A DNA stretch of 26,060 nucleotides from JBIOHJ01 sp044448905 (GTDB taxonomy: Bacteria; Bacteroidota; Bacteroidia; AKYH767-A; OLB10): the NCBI GenBank assembly GCA_044448905.1, contig JBIOHJ010000034.1, positions 1-26,060 of the forward strand. Reading direction: 5' to 3'. The notes under the pieces were generated by a model that saw only the letters and a list, made by a program, of their open reading frames with translations, made no database searches and had not been told where the DNA came from. The position numbers and the translations under genes are program-made. Shown here one piece after another: positions 14,034 to 22,240 of the stretch (position 1 is its first letter; every line of letters begins with the position of its first letter).

Positions 14034-14390
14034 ATGAACTCCGAAGAATTAAAATTAAGAACAAAAAAATTTGCTCATCGCTGTGTTAAAGCCGCAATGG
14101 TTTTACCAAAAAATGTTTTAGGTAAATATTTGGCAAATCAACTTATAAGAAGCGCATGTTCAGTGGCTGCAAATTACAGAGCCGCATGTATTGCACAATC
14201 CAGGGCAACATTTGCAGCTAAAATAAGTATTGCATTTGAAGAATGTGATGAATGTCTTTTTTGGCTTGAGTTTATTGAAGAAGAAAGAATATTCGGACAA
14301 GAGAAGTTGAGCTTACTTAGGAAAGAAACTTCAGAACTTTCCAATATCCTCGGAGCCTCAAGAAAGACTTCACAGAAAAACAAACAGTGA
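14034..14390 (+). CDS. Four-helix-bundle protein (S23 / 23S rRNA-IVP family)
   Basis: A 118-residue cytoplasmic protein made of four amphipathic helices: ELKLRTKKFAHRCVKAAMVLP, then LANQLIRSACSVAANYRAAC, then FAAKISIAFEECDECLFWLEFIE and LSLLRKETSELSNILGAS (each given by its core). The S-x-x-ANY-x-A and EC-E-WLE motifs are those of the S23 family, first seen encoded inside 23S rRNA intervening sequences and related in fold to the Avd accessory proteins of diversity-generating retroelements. No reverse transcriptase or variable repeat is present here. Free-standing members are very common in Bacteroidota and have no settled function. The gene is bracketed by inverted heptanucleotide arrays, which suggests mobility or a folded transcript. 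Confidence 0.9.
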   Translation: MNSEELKLRTKKFAHRCVKAAMVLPKNVLGKYLANQLIRSACSVAANYRAACIAQSRATFAAKISIAFEECDECLFWLEFIEEERIFGQEKLSLLRKETSELSNILGASRKTSQKNKQ

Positions 14391-14399
14391 ACAAACTAA

Positions 14400-14430
14400 T
14401 CTTCAATTTTCAATTTTCAATCTTCAATTT
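14400..14430 (+). repeat. Heptanucleotide array, right (inverted) arm
   Basis: Units TCTTCAA, TTTTCAA, TTTTCAA, TCTTCAA and then TTT mirror the left arm at 13987-14017. The array also lies in the convergent gap between the four-helix-bundle gene (ends 14390) and the DUF2027-Smr gene (ends 14424), and overlaps the latter's last bases. Confidence 0.8.
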
Positions 14431-15470
14431 AGTATAACTTCCGTTGCTCCGTATCCGTATTTTTCAAAAGACGCGTCTCGAAAGGAAATTCCCTCGTAAC
14501 TTCTCAATTCACGTAAAATTTCATTTCTCAAAACTCCGTTTCCTACCCCGTGTATGAATATAATTCTGTGATAATGTTTTTTTAAAGCAATATCCATTTC
14601 CTTTCGAAATTGTTTTAATTGTATCTGCAGCATTTCGGCATTTGAAAGTGATGAATAGTCCTCAACCAGGCATTGTATATGTAAATCCACTTCGGTTTCA
14701 TTGCGGAGAATTCCGGATTGTTCATCAGAGCTTTTATAAACCGGTTGCCTTCGCTCTTTAAAGGATTTAGGTTTTTCTTCTTTCACATCTTCGGCAGAAT
14801 ATTTTTTCTTAAGCTCTTCAAAATTAATTTCGGGTTCTTTGCCGGCATTAAACAATGATAGAACTTTAGCATACGACATTGCACCTTTAACAGAGCTAAA
14901 TTCTGTTTTCAAATCGGGTAGGAGTAAAGGAAGCTCGCGGTTTACAGGCGGAAACAAACGATATTCTTTTTCATTGAACAGAATTATTTGAATAACTAAA
15001 TTCTGCCAGTCAATCATGTCGGGGCGGGGTTTACTGATAAGATCGGTTTCAGATTGCGGTCGGGCAGTTCCCGATTTTAACCCTATAATTTTATTGTGAA
15101 CTTTCGAAGAAAAAGAAAACAACAGCCTGAAATCAGTTTTGTTGATGAGTATAAATTTTACAGCGCCTGTCAGCACCTGCATTTCACCGGCAGGGGCCGA
15201 AACAAAATAAATGCTGTCGCTTTCAAGTGAAGAAAATATTCCGGAATGTTTTGCAATATCTTTTTCTTCTACTGGCTGTATGATTTCTTTTGCTGAAGGG
15301 AACTCTGATGTTTCTATCCTGCTTACAAGCAGCAGTTCCTTTTCGTGCACATCAATTTCAAAACCGTTTTCGATTTCCACTTTGTATAATTTATCGCCTG
15401 CTACCCTCGTAACTATACCCGATAACTTTTCATTAATAAAACTTACTTTATCGCCAACACGGAATTTCAT
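14424..15470 (-). CDS. DUF2027 and Smr domain protein (MutS2-like C-terminal domain)
   Basis: A 348-residue cytoplasmic protein. The N-terminal part begins with a small SH3-like barrel (FRVGDKVSFINEKLSGIV, then VEIENGFEIDVHEKELLLV), followed by the DUF2027 core (about 80-200). A charged linker spans about 215-255. The C-terminal Smr domain has VDLH at 261-264 and the HGVGNGVL loop from 307, both conserved in Smr proteins; such domains are known for nicking activity or for action on stalled ribosomes, as in MutS2. The MutS ATPase part is absent, as is normal for this Bacteroidota architecture. The ATG is at 15468-15470. It is last in the minus-strand run, 31 bases after the DUF2279 gene. Substrate not known. 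Confidence 0.9.
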   Translation of the reverse strand: MKFRVGDKVSFINEKLSGIVTRVAGDKLYKVEIENGFEIDVHEKELLLVSRIETSEFPSAKEIIQPVEEKDIAKHSGIFSSLESDSIYFVSAPAGEMQVLTGAVKFILINKTDFRLLFSFSSKVHNKIIGLKSGTARPQSETDLISKPRPDMIDWQNLVIQIILFNEKEYRLFPPVNRELPLLLPDLKTEFSSVKGAMSYAKVLSLFNAGKEPEINFEELKKKYSAEDVKEEKPKSFKERRQPVYKSSDEQSGILRNETEVDLHIQCLVEDYSSLSNAEMLQIQLKQFRKEMDIALKKHYHRIIFIHGVGNGVLRNEILRELRSYEGISFRDASFEKYGYGATEVILN

Positions 15471-15501
15471 TTAAATATAATCAGGAAACAAAAATACCCG
15501 T

Positions 15502-16452
15502 TTAAAAGTAAAGCCAATGAAATTTTACATTATCAACACTGTTAAACTCAACGGTTGGAGCAGGAAATTTTAAGAATCCGAAAACGGAGAACATGGCGTT
15601 GAGGAATTTGCTTTTTGTTTTTATGCGTGTAAGATCAATATCAGGAGCAATATAAAACTGGCGATAACGTGTAAACTGCGGAACAGGTTCGCTGTCATTT
15701 CCGGCAATATTTTCATTTGCGCCAGTCATTCCTTCGGCACCATAGCCCACTGAAAAATTAAGCCACCCGGGAAATTTCGAGTCCTTCTTTAAGAAAGATT
15801 TAATATTTGTCGATAGCCAATACGTTTGCCCGTTATAATCTTTAACCAAGTTTTGCGGATAGGTTTCGCCCAACTGATCGGGGCGGTATTGGGCATAGTC
15901 CGATTGGTGAAAAGAAAATTTTACAACTATCCGTTGCTCATCCCAAACTAACTGCTGCGACAAAACTAACGCTGCGCCACCGGCATTTGCCGCCACATCC
16001 GTCCACGACCAACCCCATGCTTCTGAAAAGCCGTCAAAAATTTCTATAGTAGTCAGGAATGCAAATCCCAACGAACCCCCATACCAGACTGCTTTTTTAT
16101 GCTGCATTCCTGTCCAGTCAAAAAGATCAATGCCCCAACTACCCAACTGGTACGCAGAGCCAAAGTGTCCTATCTTGTCCATTTGCATCCATTCGCTTTG
16201 GTCATTAAAAACATGAAATTGTGTAAACTCATAATCTTTATACCACAGCTGGTATAAACCTGTCATGGTAACAGCATAAGTACCCGCCAAAGAATAAGAA
16301 ACCAAATGCACGCGCTGTTTATTGTATTCAGGTGACGGTTCCCAAAAAGAAAGTTTTTGTTCCTGCGAATAAGTAGTGAATAGTGAATAGTGAGTAGTGA
16401 GAAAAAGAAAAATGATAATAAATTTTTTGAGGAAATTATTTTCTTTAATCAT
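15502..16452 (-). CDS. DUF2279 family exported protein
   Basis: A 316-residue protein counted from the ATG at 16450-16452; a TTG four codons upstream falls near a dispersed hairpin repeat and is rejected. The signal peptide is MIKENNFLKKFIIIFLFL followed by TTHYSLFTTYS and Q. The middle contains MDKIGHFGSAYQLGSWG and EAWGWSWTDVAANAGGAAL, the core of DUF2279, a predicted periplasmic or outer-membrane-associated family with unknown function. The end of the signal peptide is encoded by a 7-bp tandem array (16372-16399) that is not a multiple of three in length, so unit gain or loss would shift the frame. It lies 47 bases downstream of the phosphohexomutase gene on the same strand. Confidence 0.85.
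   Translation of the reverse strand: MIKENNFLKKFIIIFLFLTTHYSLFTTYSQEQKLSFWEPSPEYNKQRVHLVSYSLAGTYAVTMTGLYQLWYKDYEFTQFHVFNDQSEWMQMDKIGHFGSAYQLGSWGIDLFDWTGMQHKKAVWYGGSLGFAFLTTIEIFDGFSEAWGWSWTDVAANAGGAALVLSQQLVWDEQRIVVKFSFHQSDYAQYRPDQLGETYPQNLVKDYNGQTYWLSTNIKSFLKKDSKFPGWLNFSVGYGAEGMTGANENIAGNDSEPVPQFTRYRQFYIAPDIDLTRIKTKSKFLNAMFSVFGFLKFPAPTVEFNSVDNVKFHWLYF
16372..16399. repeat. 7-bp tandem array inside the DUF2279 signal peptide
   Basis: Plus-strand units AGTAGTG, AATAGTG, AATAGTG and AGTAGTG lie head to tail. In the gene's own direction they read CACTACT/CACTATT and encode the THYSLFTTY stretch near the signal-peptide cleavage site. Confidence 0.75.
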
Positions 16453-16461
16453 AAAGGATGT

Positions 16462-16499
16462 CAACCTCTCTCCCTGAAGAGGGGAGTCGGGGTGGGGCT
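16462..16499. repeat. Pyrimidine/G-rich hairpin in the phosphohexomutase-DUF2279 gap
   Basis: CTCTCTCCCTGAAGAGGGGAG can fold with a GAAG loop, followed by TCGGGGTGGGGCTT up to the phosphohexomutase stop codon. The GC-rich tract stands out from its AT-rich surroundings. From memory the sequence resembles a dispersed intergenic repeat of Bacteroidota. Confidence 0.5.
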
Positions 16500-17912
16500 T
16501 TAATTCAAAAGAGTTTGCTCACCTGCTTTCAGAATAGCGAATGCTTTTTCGCGTGTGGATGATTCGGCATAGGTTCGAAGGACAGGTTCGGTTCCAGAAG
16601 CACGAATCATGAGCCAGTCACCATTCTCAAAAAAATATTTATATCCGTCTAAATCATCCACTCTTGCCACTTTGTAATTTCCAAATGAATCATATTTTCC
16701 TGTTTTGCAATTCTCCAAAACACGTTGTTTGATTTCTTCTTTAATGTGCAGATCAATTCGTTCAAATGAAAACGGGCCAGTAATTTCATACACCTCATTG
16801 ATCAAATCATTTAACGATTTTCCGGACCTTGCCATGAATTCCCAAAGCGTAAGCCCAATCCATATTCCATCTCGTTCGGGGATATGGCCTTTAATGGCAA
16901 TCCCTCCTGATTCTTCGCCACCAAGCAGGACATCTTCTTTTATCATGATTTCACAAATCCATTTGAAACCTATCTTGACAGTTTCAACCGGAATATTGTA
17001 ATGCCTGCAAATTTTTTCAACTTTTGGTGTTGTCGAAAAGGCAGTACATACTTTTCCACGCATGCCTTTATATTTATAGAGATAATGAATGAGTAGTAAA
17101 ATAATATGATGCGAATCCACAAAATTTCCTTTGCTGTCATATAATCCCAGCCTGTCGGCATCGCCATCGGTCACCAATCCACAATCAATATTGCCGGAAT
17201 TTTTTATCAGATTGGAAAATTCAGTCAGGTTTTTATGAATGGGCTCAGGTGCCTGACCTTTGAAAGAAGGATTGTAATCGCAATGCAGCATGGTGATTTC
17301 CGGAAATAATTTCTCCATCACATTCTGCCCCGCTCCGTACATTGCATCATACGCCCATTTCATTTTAGAATTTCTGATCAGATCCAAATCAAAATTTTTC
17401 TTCACATGTTCAATGTACATGTCTTCCAGGTTGACTTTTTGAAGCAATCCTTTTTTTTCAAAATCATCCAGCGAATATTTTTCAAGATTGGTAAACGAAG
17501 TTTCTTCAGGAATGAGTGCTTCAATTTCGGCAACCTGCGCTGGCAACAACGGTCCTCCATATGCCCCTTTTAATTTAAAGCCATTATAATCGGGAGGATT
17601 ATGAGAAGCGGTAATAATAATTCCGAGATCGGCCTCTAGGTTAACTGCACCAAGTGAAATCATTGGTGTGGAAACAAAATCTTTTGCCAGATGAGTTTTA
17701 ATTCCATTTGCACAAAGAATTTTTGCAACCGCCTCACAAAACAATTCACCTCCGAAGCGGCAATCATGACCCAATACAACCGATGTATTTTTATTTTTTT
17801 TCAATAACCATTCTGCTGTAGCTTCAGCCACGCGCGCAACATTGGTAACTGTAAAATCTTTTGCGATGATAGCTCTCCAGCCATCTGTTCCGAATTTTAT
17901 TTTGTCAATCAT
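16500..17912 (-). CDS. Phosphoglucomutase/phosphomannomutase family enzyme
   Basis: A 470-residue cytoplasmic alpha-D-phosphohexomutase that moves phosphate between C1 and C6 (or between C1 and another position) of a sugar phosphate. All four family motifs are present: catalytic TASHNP with Ser103, the Mg-binding DGDADR at 249-254, sugar-binding GGEESGG at 331-337, and phosphate-binding RASGTEP at 437-443. The start MIDKIKFGTDGWRA is complete. The GEESGG loop is usual for glucose- and mannose-specific members, and the sequence resembles the bacterial PGM/PMM group rather than GlmM. The exact sugar cannot be decided here. It is separated by 12 bp from an exported protein upstream and 47 bp from DUF2279 downstream, so co-transcription is likely. 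Confidence 0.93.
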   Translation of the reverse strand: MIDKIKFGTDGWRAIIAKDFTVTNVARVAEATAEWLLKKNKNTSVVLGHDCRFGGELFCEAVAKILCANGIKTHLAKDFVSTPMISLGAVNLEADLGIIITASHNPPDYNGFKLKGAYGGPLLPAQVAEIEALIPEETSFTNLEKYSLDDFEKKGLLQKVNLEDMYIEHVKKNFDLDLIRNSKMKWAYDAMYGAGQNVMEKLFPEITMLHCDYNPSFKGQAPEPIHKNLTEFSNLIKNSGNIDCGLVTDGDADRLGLYDSKGNFVDSHHIILLLIHYLYKYKGMRGKVCTAFSTTPKVEKICRHYNIPVETVKIGFKWICEIMIKEDVLLGGEESGGIAIKGHIPERDGIWIGLTLWEFMARSGKSLNDLINEVYEITGPFSFERIDLHIKEEIKQRVLENCKTGKYDSFGNYKVARVDDLDGYKYFFENGDWLMIRASGTEPVLRTYAESSTREKAFAILKAGEQTLLN

Positions 17913-17924
17913 ATAGAGAGAAGA

Positions 17925-19025
17925 TCAATAATACTTAACAAATTCCGTTAACTTTTTCCAATCGTAAGTTAGCAAACCCTTCTGGTACAGGTAAGAATCT
18001 TTCCGGCTAATTTTTTGTGAGTTGATTAATGTGATGATAAAAGAAAAATATTTTTCTTTAAAAACTTCATAGCTGCTTTTATCATTTACCTGTATTCCCC
18101 AGTTAATGAAATCATCAAACGCAACCGGCATTAAAGCCGAGTCATTTACAAAAATCGTGATTGATTTAGTATCGTATGAAATTTCTGAATAAGTCTTTTT
18201 CCAGATTTCCTCAACCTGAATACTTGACACTTTTATTTTATTGCCCTTCAAAAAATTTAATATTTTGTCTCCACCAAGATTATAAAACATTTCTTCGTTT
18301 GAGGAAAGATAAAGTCCTATTTGGTTTAAAATTTCGATGCTGTTTTTATTTTTCTGATCGTCAAGATTTTTCTTATTATCAATAATGTAAGTAATGTACC
18401 GGTCAGAAACTAATGGTAATGAAATATTGCGGTTGAATTCAAAGTTGCCTATATAATCGTTTTTAATATCCTTTGATTCACCACCAGTGGTAATCGCTTT
18501 CCCGTTAAACTGAACGATATTGAAATTAAATAATTTTTTAAAAAGATAGGTTGCATAGTTTATATCGTAATTACCATTCGCATTGGTATTTATTTTTTTA
18601 CGCATTAAAGTTTCTTTCAAATCGTAGTAGTCTACATATCCATACGACACTTCCTGCCCGCGCTGATCATAATTAAGGAATGCAAATCCCAGAGTTTGTG
18701 TCACAATGCTGATTTTAGTTTTCTGCCAGTTCTCATAAATAAAAATAATTCCCTGCTCAGTAAATTTTGTTTGTGAAGTTTTTTCAAGCTCCGTAAGTGT
18801 ATTGCCTGTAATCTGAATTTCCTTTTCGGGCGAATCCCACAACTTAATCCTGCCTTCAATTACTTCTTCATAAACAAGAGCAGTAATTTGCTCCACAAAA
18901 TTAGCACCAAGCGTATCGGGCTGTTCAGCACGCGGCACACGTAGTAAAACCGGTATTTCTGCATCGCAAACAGGAATGTTCTGAAAGCAAAATGCAAACA
19001 ATAAAATTATTGAAAATCTTTTCAT
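17925..19025 (-). CDS. Exported protein of unknown function
   Basis: A 366-residue protein with a Sec signal peptide (MKRFSIILLFAFCFQNIPVC, cut probably after CDA). The mature part starts with a hydrophobic-charged stretch, then ALVYEEVIEGRIKLWDSPEKEIQITG, shown here in part by VIEGRIKLWDSP, a motif that faintly recalls the GldN/PorN-type proteins of gliding and T9SS; that likeness is too weak for a call. The remainder is rich in Asn, Lys and aromatic residues, without cysteines or repeats. It ends near LTYDWKKLTEFVKYY. It lies 12 bp upstream of the phosphohexomutase start codon and 116 bp after mltG, so it probably starts its own transcript. No known family is recognised. Confidence 0.75.
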   Translation of the reverse strand: MKRFSIILLFAFCFQNIPVCDAEIPVLLRVPRAEQPDTLGANFVEQITALVYEEVIEGRIKLWDSPEKEIQITGNTLTELEKTSQTKFTEQGIIFIYENWQKTKISIVTQTLGFAFLNYDQRGQEVSYGYVDYYDLKETLMRKKINTNANGNYDINYATYLFKKLFNFNIVQFNGKAITTGGESKDIKNDYIGNFEFNRNISLPLVSDRYITYIIDNKKNLDDQKNKNSIEILNQIGLYLSSNEEMFYNLGGDKILNFLKGNKIKVSSIQVEEIWKKTYSEISYDTKSITIFVNDSALMPVAFDDFINWGIQVNDKSSYEVFKEKYFSFIITLINSQKISRKDSYLYQKGLLTYDWKKLTEFVKYY

Positions 19026-19141
19026 CCTATTTGGTAGCTCGTAAATTTAGCAATTAAATCATGCATGCCATTTATTTTAAAAAACATGTATAAGTGAATG
19101 AAAAAACATAGTTAATTTTTTTTTCTAAAGCGTAATTCATT

Positions 19142-20170
19142 TTATGATCTGATATTTCTTTTATTTAATTCTTTTTGAAAGCGCCTGGCATTAATAAGAT
19201 GCTCGGTGTATGTCATTGCAAAGCTATGATATCCCGAAAAATCTGCCCGCGCACAAAAGTACATATATGCATGTTTTGAATAATTTAACACAGCATCAAT
19301 AGACGCAATAGATGGCATGCAGATGGGGCCGGGCGGAAAACCTGGATGCCGATAGGTATTATATGGCGAATCAATTTCTTTATAAGCTGACAAAACTCTG
19401 TTCACGCTAAAATCTCCTAACGCAAAAACGAGAGTGGGATCAGCTTCCAGCCTCCATCCTTTGTTAAACCGGTTCAGGTACACACCCGCAATAACAGGTT
19501 TTTCATCATCGCGTTTCGTCTCCTGCTCCACAATTGACGCAAGCACCGATACTTCGGCTTTTGTCAGACCCATTGCTTTTGCTTTTCCTTTTCTTGCTTC
19601 TGTCCAGAACACTTTATATTCCTTTTCCATTCGTTCAAAAAATTTTTCGGCTGACGTATTCCAGTAAAATTCGTAAGTGTTGGGAATAAACATTACAAGG
19701 CAATTAAACCTATTCATTCCGAATTTCTGAACATACACTGAATCATTTATGAGTCGCATCAGAGATATTGAGTCGGCTTCGATAGTGTGGGAAACTATTG
19801 AAGCAAATTCACCGGCTGTGCGGATGTTATTAAAAGTAAGCTTCACGGGAGTTTGTTTCCCGGAACGAAGCAATGCAATTAAATCTTTGTTGTTCATTCC
19901 TTCGCTAAGGACATAATGCCCGGGTTGAACTTTAGACGGGTACTTCATTTTTTTTGCAAGCCAAACAAAAGAAGCTGAATCTTTAATAATTTTCTTTTCA
20001 GACAGCAGCTTATTCACCGTTTCAAAAACAGCCCCGGTTGGAATGTTAATATACAACTGTTCACTTAAAACATTAGGAATAAAAATTTTCCTGTAAATAT
20101 TATACACAAAATACGCACCTGTTGTCAGGACGATAATTACAACTGCAATTATTTTATTTTTAAACTTCAT
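19142..20170 (-). CDS. mltG: Endolytic murein transglycosylase MltG
   Basis: A 342-residue inner-membrane enzyme that cuts nascent glycan strands and so limits their length during peptidoglycan synthesis. The ATG at 20168-20170 is preferred to a TTG two codons upstream. A single N-terminal transmembrane helix spans about 7-25. A LysM-like subdomain (GAVFETVNKLLSEKKII, then VQPGHYVLSEGMNNKDLIALLRSGKQ, given by motif) leads into the YceG domain. The catalytic region is ASIVEQET with Glu215, followed by VIAGVYLNR and LEADPTLVFA. PGPICMPSIASIDAVL and YSGYHSFAMTYTEH-type motifs complete the family pattern. It starts 18 bp after the cytochrome-TPR gene, so the two are probably co-transcribed. Confidence 0.95.
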   Translation of the reverse strand: MKFKNKIIAVVIIVLTTGAYFVYNIYRKIFIPNVLSEQLYINIPTGAVFETVNKLLSEKKIIKDSASFVWLAKKMKYPSKVQPGHYVLSEGMNNKDLIALLRSGKQTPVKLTFNNIRTAGEFASIVSHTIEADSISLMRLINDSVYVQKFGMNRFNCLVMFIPNTYEFYWNTSAEKFFERMEKEYKVFWTEARKGKAKAMGLTKAEVSVLASIVEQETKRDDEKPVIAGVYLNRFNKGWRLEADPTLVFALGDFSVNRVLSAYKEIDSPYNTYRHPGFPPGPICMPSIASIDAVLNYSKHAYMYFCARADFSGYHSFAMTYTEHLINARRFQKELNKRNIRS

Positions 20171-20188
20171 TTCCAATAAAAAAGCGAA

Positions 20189-22192
20189 TTAAAGAGAGTT
20201 GATTGATGATAAAATTTGATTTGCTTTCAAGTCGGCAGGGTTTTTAACAAGAATTTCATTCAGAATTTTTTTTGCCTCAGTAAAATTACGCCTGTAAATA
20301 TAAAGACCAGCCATGTTATACTGAACCTGCAAATAATCGGGATCGAGGGTGATGCATTGTTCATATAATTTGCGGGCACCGGTCGAATCGCCTTCTGTAC
20401 TTAGTAAAATAAATCCAAGGTTTGAAAGCGCCATCGTATTATTTGGATTTTCTTTCAAAATAAATTCGAAAACTTTTTTTGCATCATAAGACTTCCCGGT
20501 GTTCATCAATGCCGAACCATATACGTTTTGAAATTCCAGGACAAATGGCGCAAGTATGGTTGCCTGCTGGTAATAGGTGAGCGCTTTTACAGAATTGTTT
20601 GTGTTTTCAAATGCTTCTCCAATGCGGTAACATGCCCATGCATCGGAATTTGAAAATGATTTTTTATTCAGAAAGCTAACGGCATTATTTATTTGCGATT
20701 CATAATATAGTATCTTTAAATAATCTTTTTTCAGAAATGAAATGTGAACCAGTTCATTTAAATTTTTTGTGATATCGTCACTGGTCTTGTCCGGAAAGTA
20801 TTTCAAAGCTGAATCCAGAACGGATTTATCATAATTGAATTTTTCAAAATAATTTATAAAAGCATTTCCTTTTGCGAAGCCTGATGGGTTCGGATTGTTG
20901 ATGCAGGCAATGCCGATAAAAGTTTTTACTTTTTCAATTTCATTTTCAGTAGCCGGTTTGCGGATGAAATGGTCTGTTACCCGCACGTGAGGAATATCGG
21001 TAGTTGATGAAGTTACCATGTGACATTTTACGCAATTATTGTTTGCCTTAACGAGTACATGTTGCTTTTCAGTACATGAATTATTTTTTTCCGGTGAATG
21101 ACAATTTTTGCAGGCAGAATTAAATACATCATTATTAGTCACACGAGCGCTAACGTGCGGATTGTGACAGGTTACACAAGTGAGTGCATTTTTATATGGT
21201 TTTAATTCATTTGTGTTTTTTCTTTCGTCAACTTCTTTTACAGTTTTAATAAAGCAACGGCTCATTTTCAACCGTTCGGCATGCGAAGCCATAATATGCT
21301 CATCCGTTCTCCCCGTATATACAGGCATAAATACATTCATCACATCGGACAAACGCATTCCGGGGCGAAAATCAAAAAAAGATTTTCCATCATTTAACAC
21401 CGCATTTCCCTGTATGTGGCATCGCTGGCAAACATCAAGCTGCAAATTGATAGGAAGCTTGGAAGGATTTACAATTGAGTAATCAATTTCGTTTGTAATA
21501 TCAACCAACTTACCCGCCATTTTATCTTTAACATGTTTTTCCCCCGGGCCATGGCAACGCTCGCAATCAATTCCATTTTTAACAGCTTCATATTTATTTT
21601 CAGAACCTAAAACAAAATCAGGATAACCGTTATGGCAACTCATACATTCCAATCCAACCTGGCGGCTGAAGCGTGAGTTACCGCCATTTTCAAAACCGGG
21701 AGGCAAGTCCCATTGCCCCTTTTGAGTGTAAAATGTCATGGGCGCCTGGTGAAGATAACCGCTGGTGTTATATATATGTGAATTGGTATGCTGACCTGAA
21801 CCCACAATGTAATTTACTGTTTCAATGCGTTTATGAACCGTATCTTTTCCTTCTAAACGAAATTCCATAAACTTTAAACTGTCGTTTTCCCAATATGCTT
21901 TGTAATAAAAATCTTTGAACTTATCATATATCAAAGCATGTTCAAACTTTGCTGAACTTCTTTTCTTAGACGCAACATCAAACGATGAGCCCATTCCTGT
22001 GTGAATAAACGTCTCATAAATATCTGCATGACATTGCCTGCATGTGTTCATTCCAACATACTTAACAGTATCACTTAAGCTTGCGTAAGCTTTATTTTCA
22101 ACAACAGAAGAATTTCTATTGCTGCATTGCATGAGAAAAACAAAAATGAAAAAAAATATTAAACAGGTTATTGTTAAAGTAAAACGGCTCAT
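20189..22192 (-). CDS. Seven-haem c-type cytochrome with C-terminal TPR repeats
   Basis: A 667-residue exported protein. A hydrophobic N terminus ends in FLMQC, so Cys23 is a plausible lipidation site. Seven CxxCH haem-binding motifs lie at 51-55, 183-187, 210-214, 255-259, 339-343, 361-365 and 387-391. Their grouping (paired sites, with an ECMSCHNGY and a CERCHGPG) is like cytochrome c554-related multihaem proteins. From about 480 the sequence turns into tetratricopeptide repeats (ALTYYQQATILAPFVLEFQ, then AKKVFEFILKENPNNTMALS and RKLYEQCITLDPDYLQVQYNMA, given by motif), giving a protein-binding scaffold on a redox head. No terminal reductase or quinol oxidase gene is adjacent. It lies between a GNAT acetyltransferase (48 bp) and mltG (18 bp) on the same strand. 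A periplasmic or surface electron-transfer role is inferred. Confidence 0.93.
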   Translation of the reverse strand: MSRFTLTITCLIFFFIFVFLMQCSNRNSSVVENKAYASLSDTVKYVGMNTCRQCHADIYETFIHTGMGSSFDVASKKRSSAKFEHALIYDKFKDFYYKAYWENDSLKFMEFRLEGKDTVHKRIETVNYIVGSGQHTNSHIYNTSGYLHQAPMTFYTQKGQWDLPPGFENGGNSRFSRQVGLECMSCHNGYPDFVLGSENKYEAVKNGIDCERCHGPGEKHVKDKMAGKLVDITNEIDYSIVNPSKLPINLQLDVCQRCHIQGNAVLNDGKSFFDFRPGMRLSDVMNVFMPVYTGRTDEHIMASHAERLKMSRCFIKTVKEVDERKNTNELKPYKNALTCVTCHNPHVSARVTNNDVFNSACKNCHSPEKNNSCTEKQHVLVKANNNCVKCHMVTSSTTDIPHVRVTDHFIRKPATENEIEKVKTFIGIACINNPNPSGFAKGNAFINYFEKFNYDKSVLDSALKYFPDKTSDDITKNLNELVHISFLKKDYLKILYYESQINNAVSFLNKKSFSNSDAWACYRIGEAFENTNNSVKALTYYQQATILAPFVLEFQNVYGSALMNTGKSYDAKKVFEFILKENPNNTMALSNLGFILLSTEGDSTGARKLYEQCITLDPDYLQVQYNMAGLYIYRRNFTEAKKILNEILVKNPADLKANQILSSINSL

Positions 22193-22240
22193 ACCTGCAT
22201 TCGTAAATTCGAACCAATTCGTTTTTCGCTGATAGCTTTA

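Noticed and set aside
14034..14390. Avd accessory gene of a diversity-generating retroelement
   Set aside because: Same fold family, but no reverse transcriptase and no template/variable repeat pair is seen.
13987..14430. CRISPR array
   Set aside because: Units are 7 bases, head to tail without spacers, and no cas genes are present.
17925..19025. GldN/PorN T9SS component
   Set aside because: Only a short stretch is vaguely similar, and no other gld/por genes are adjacent.
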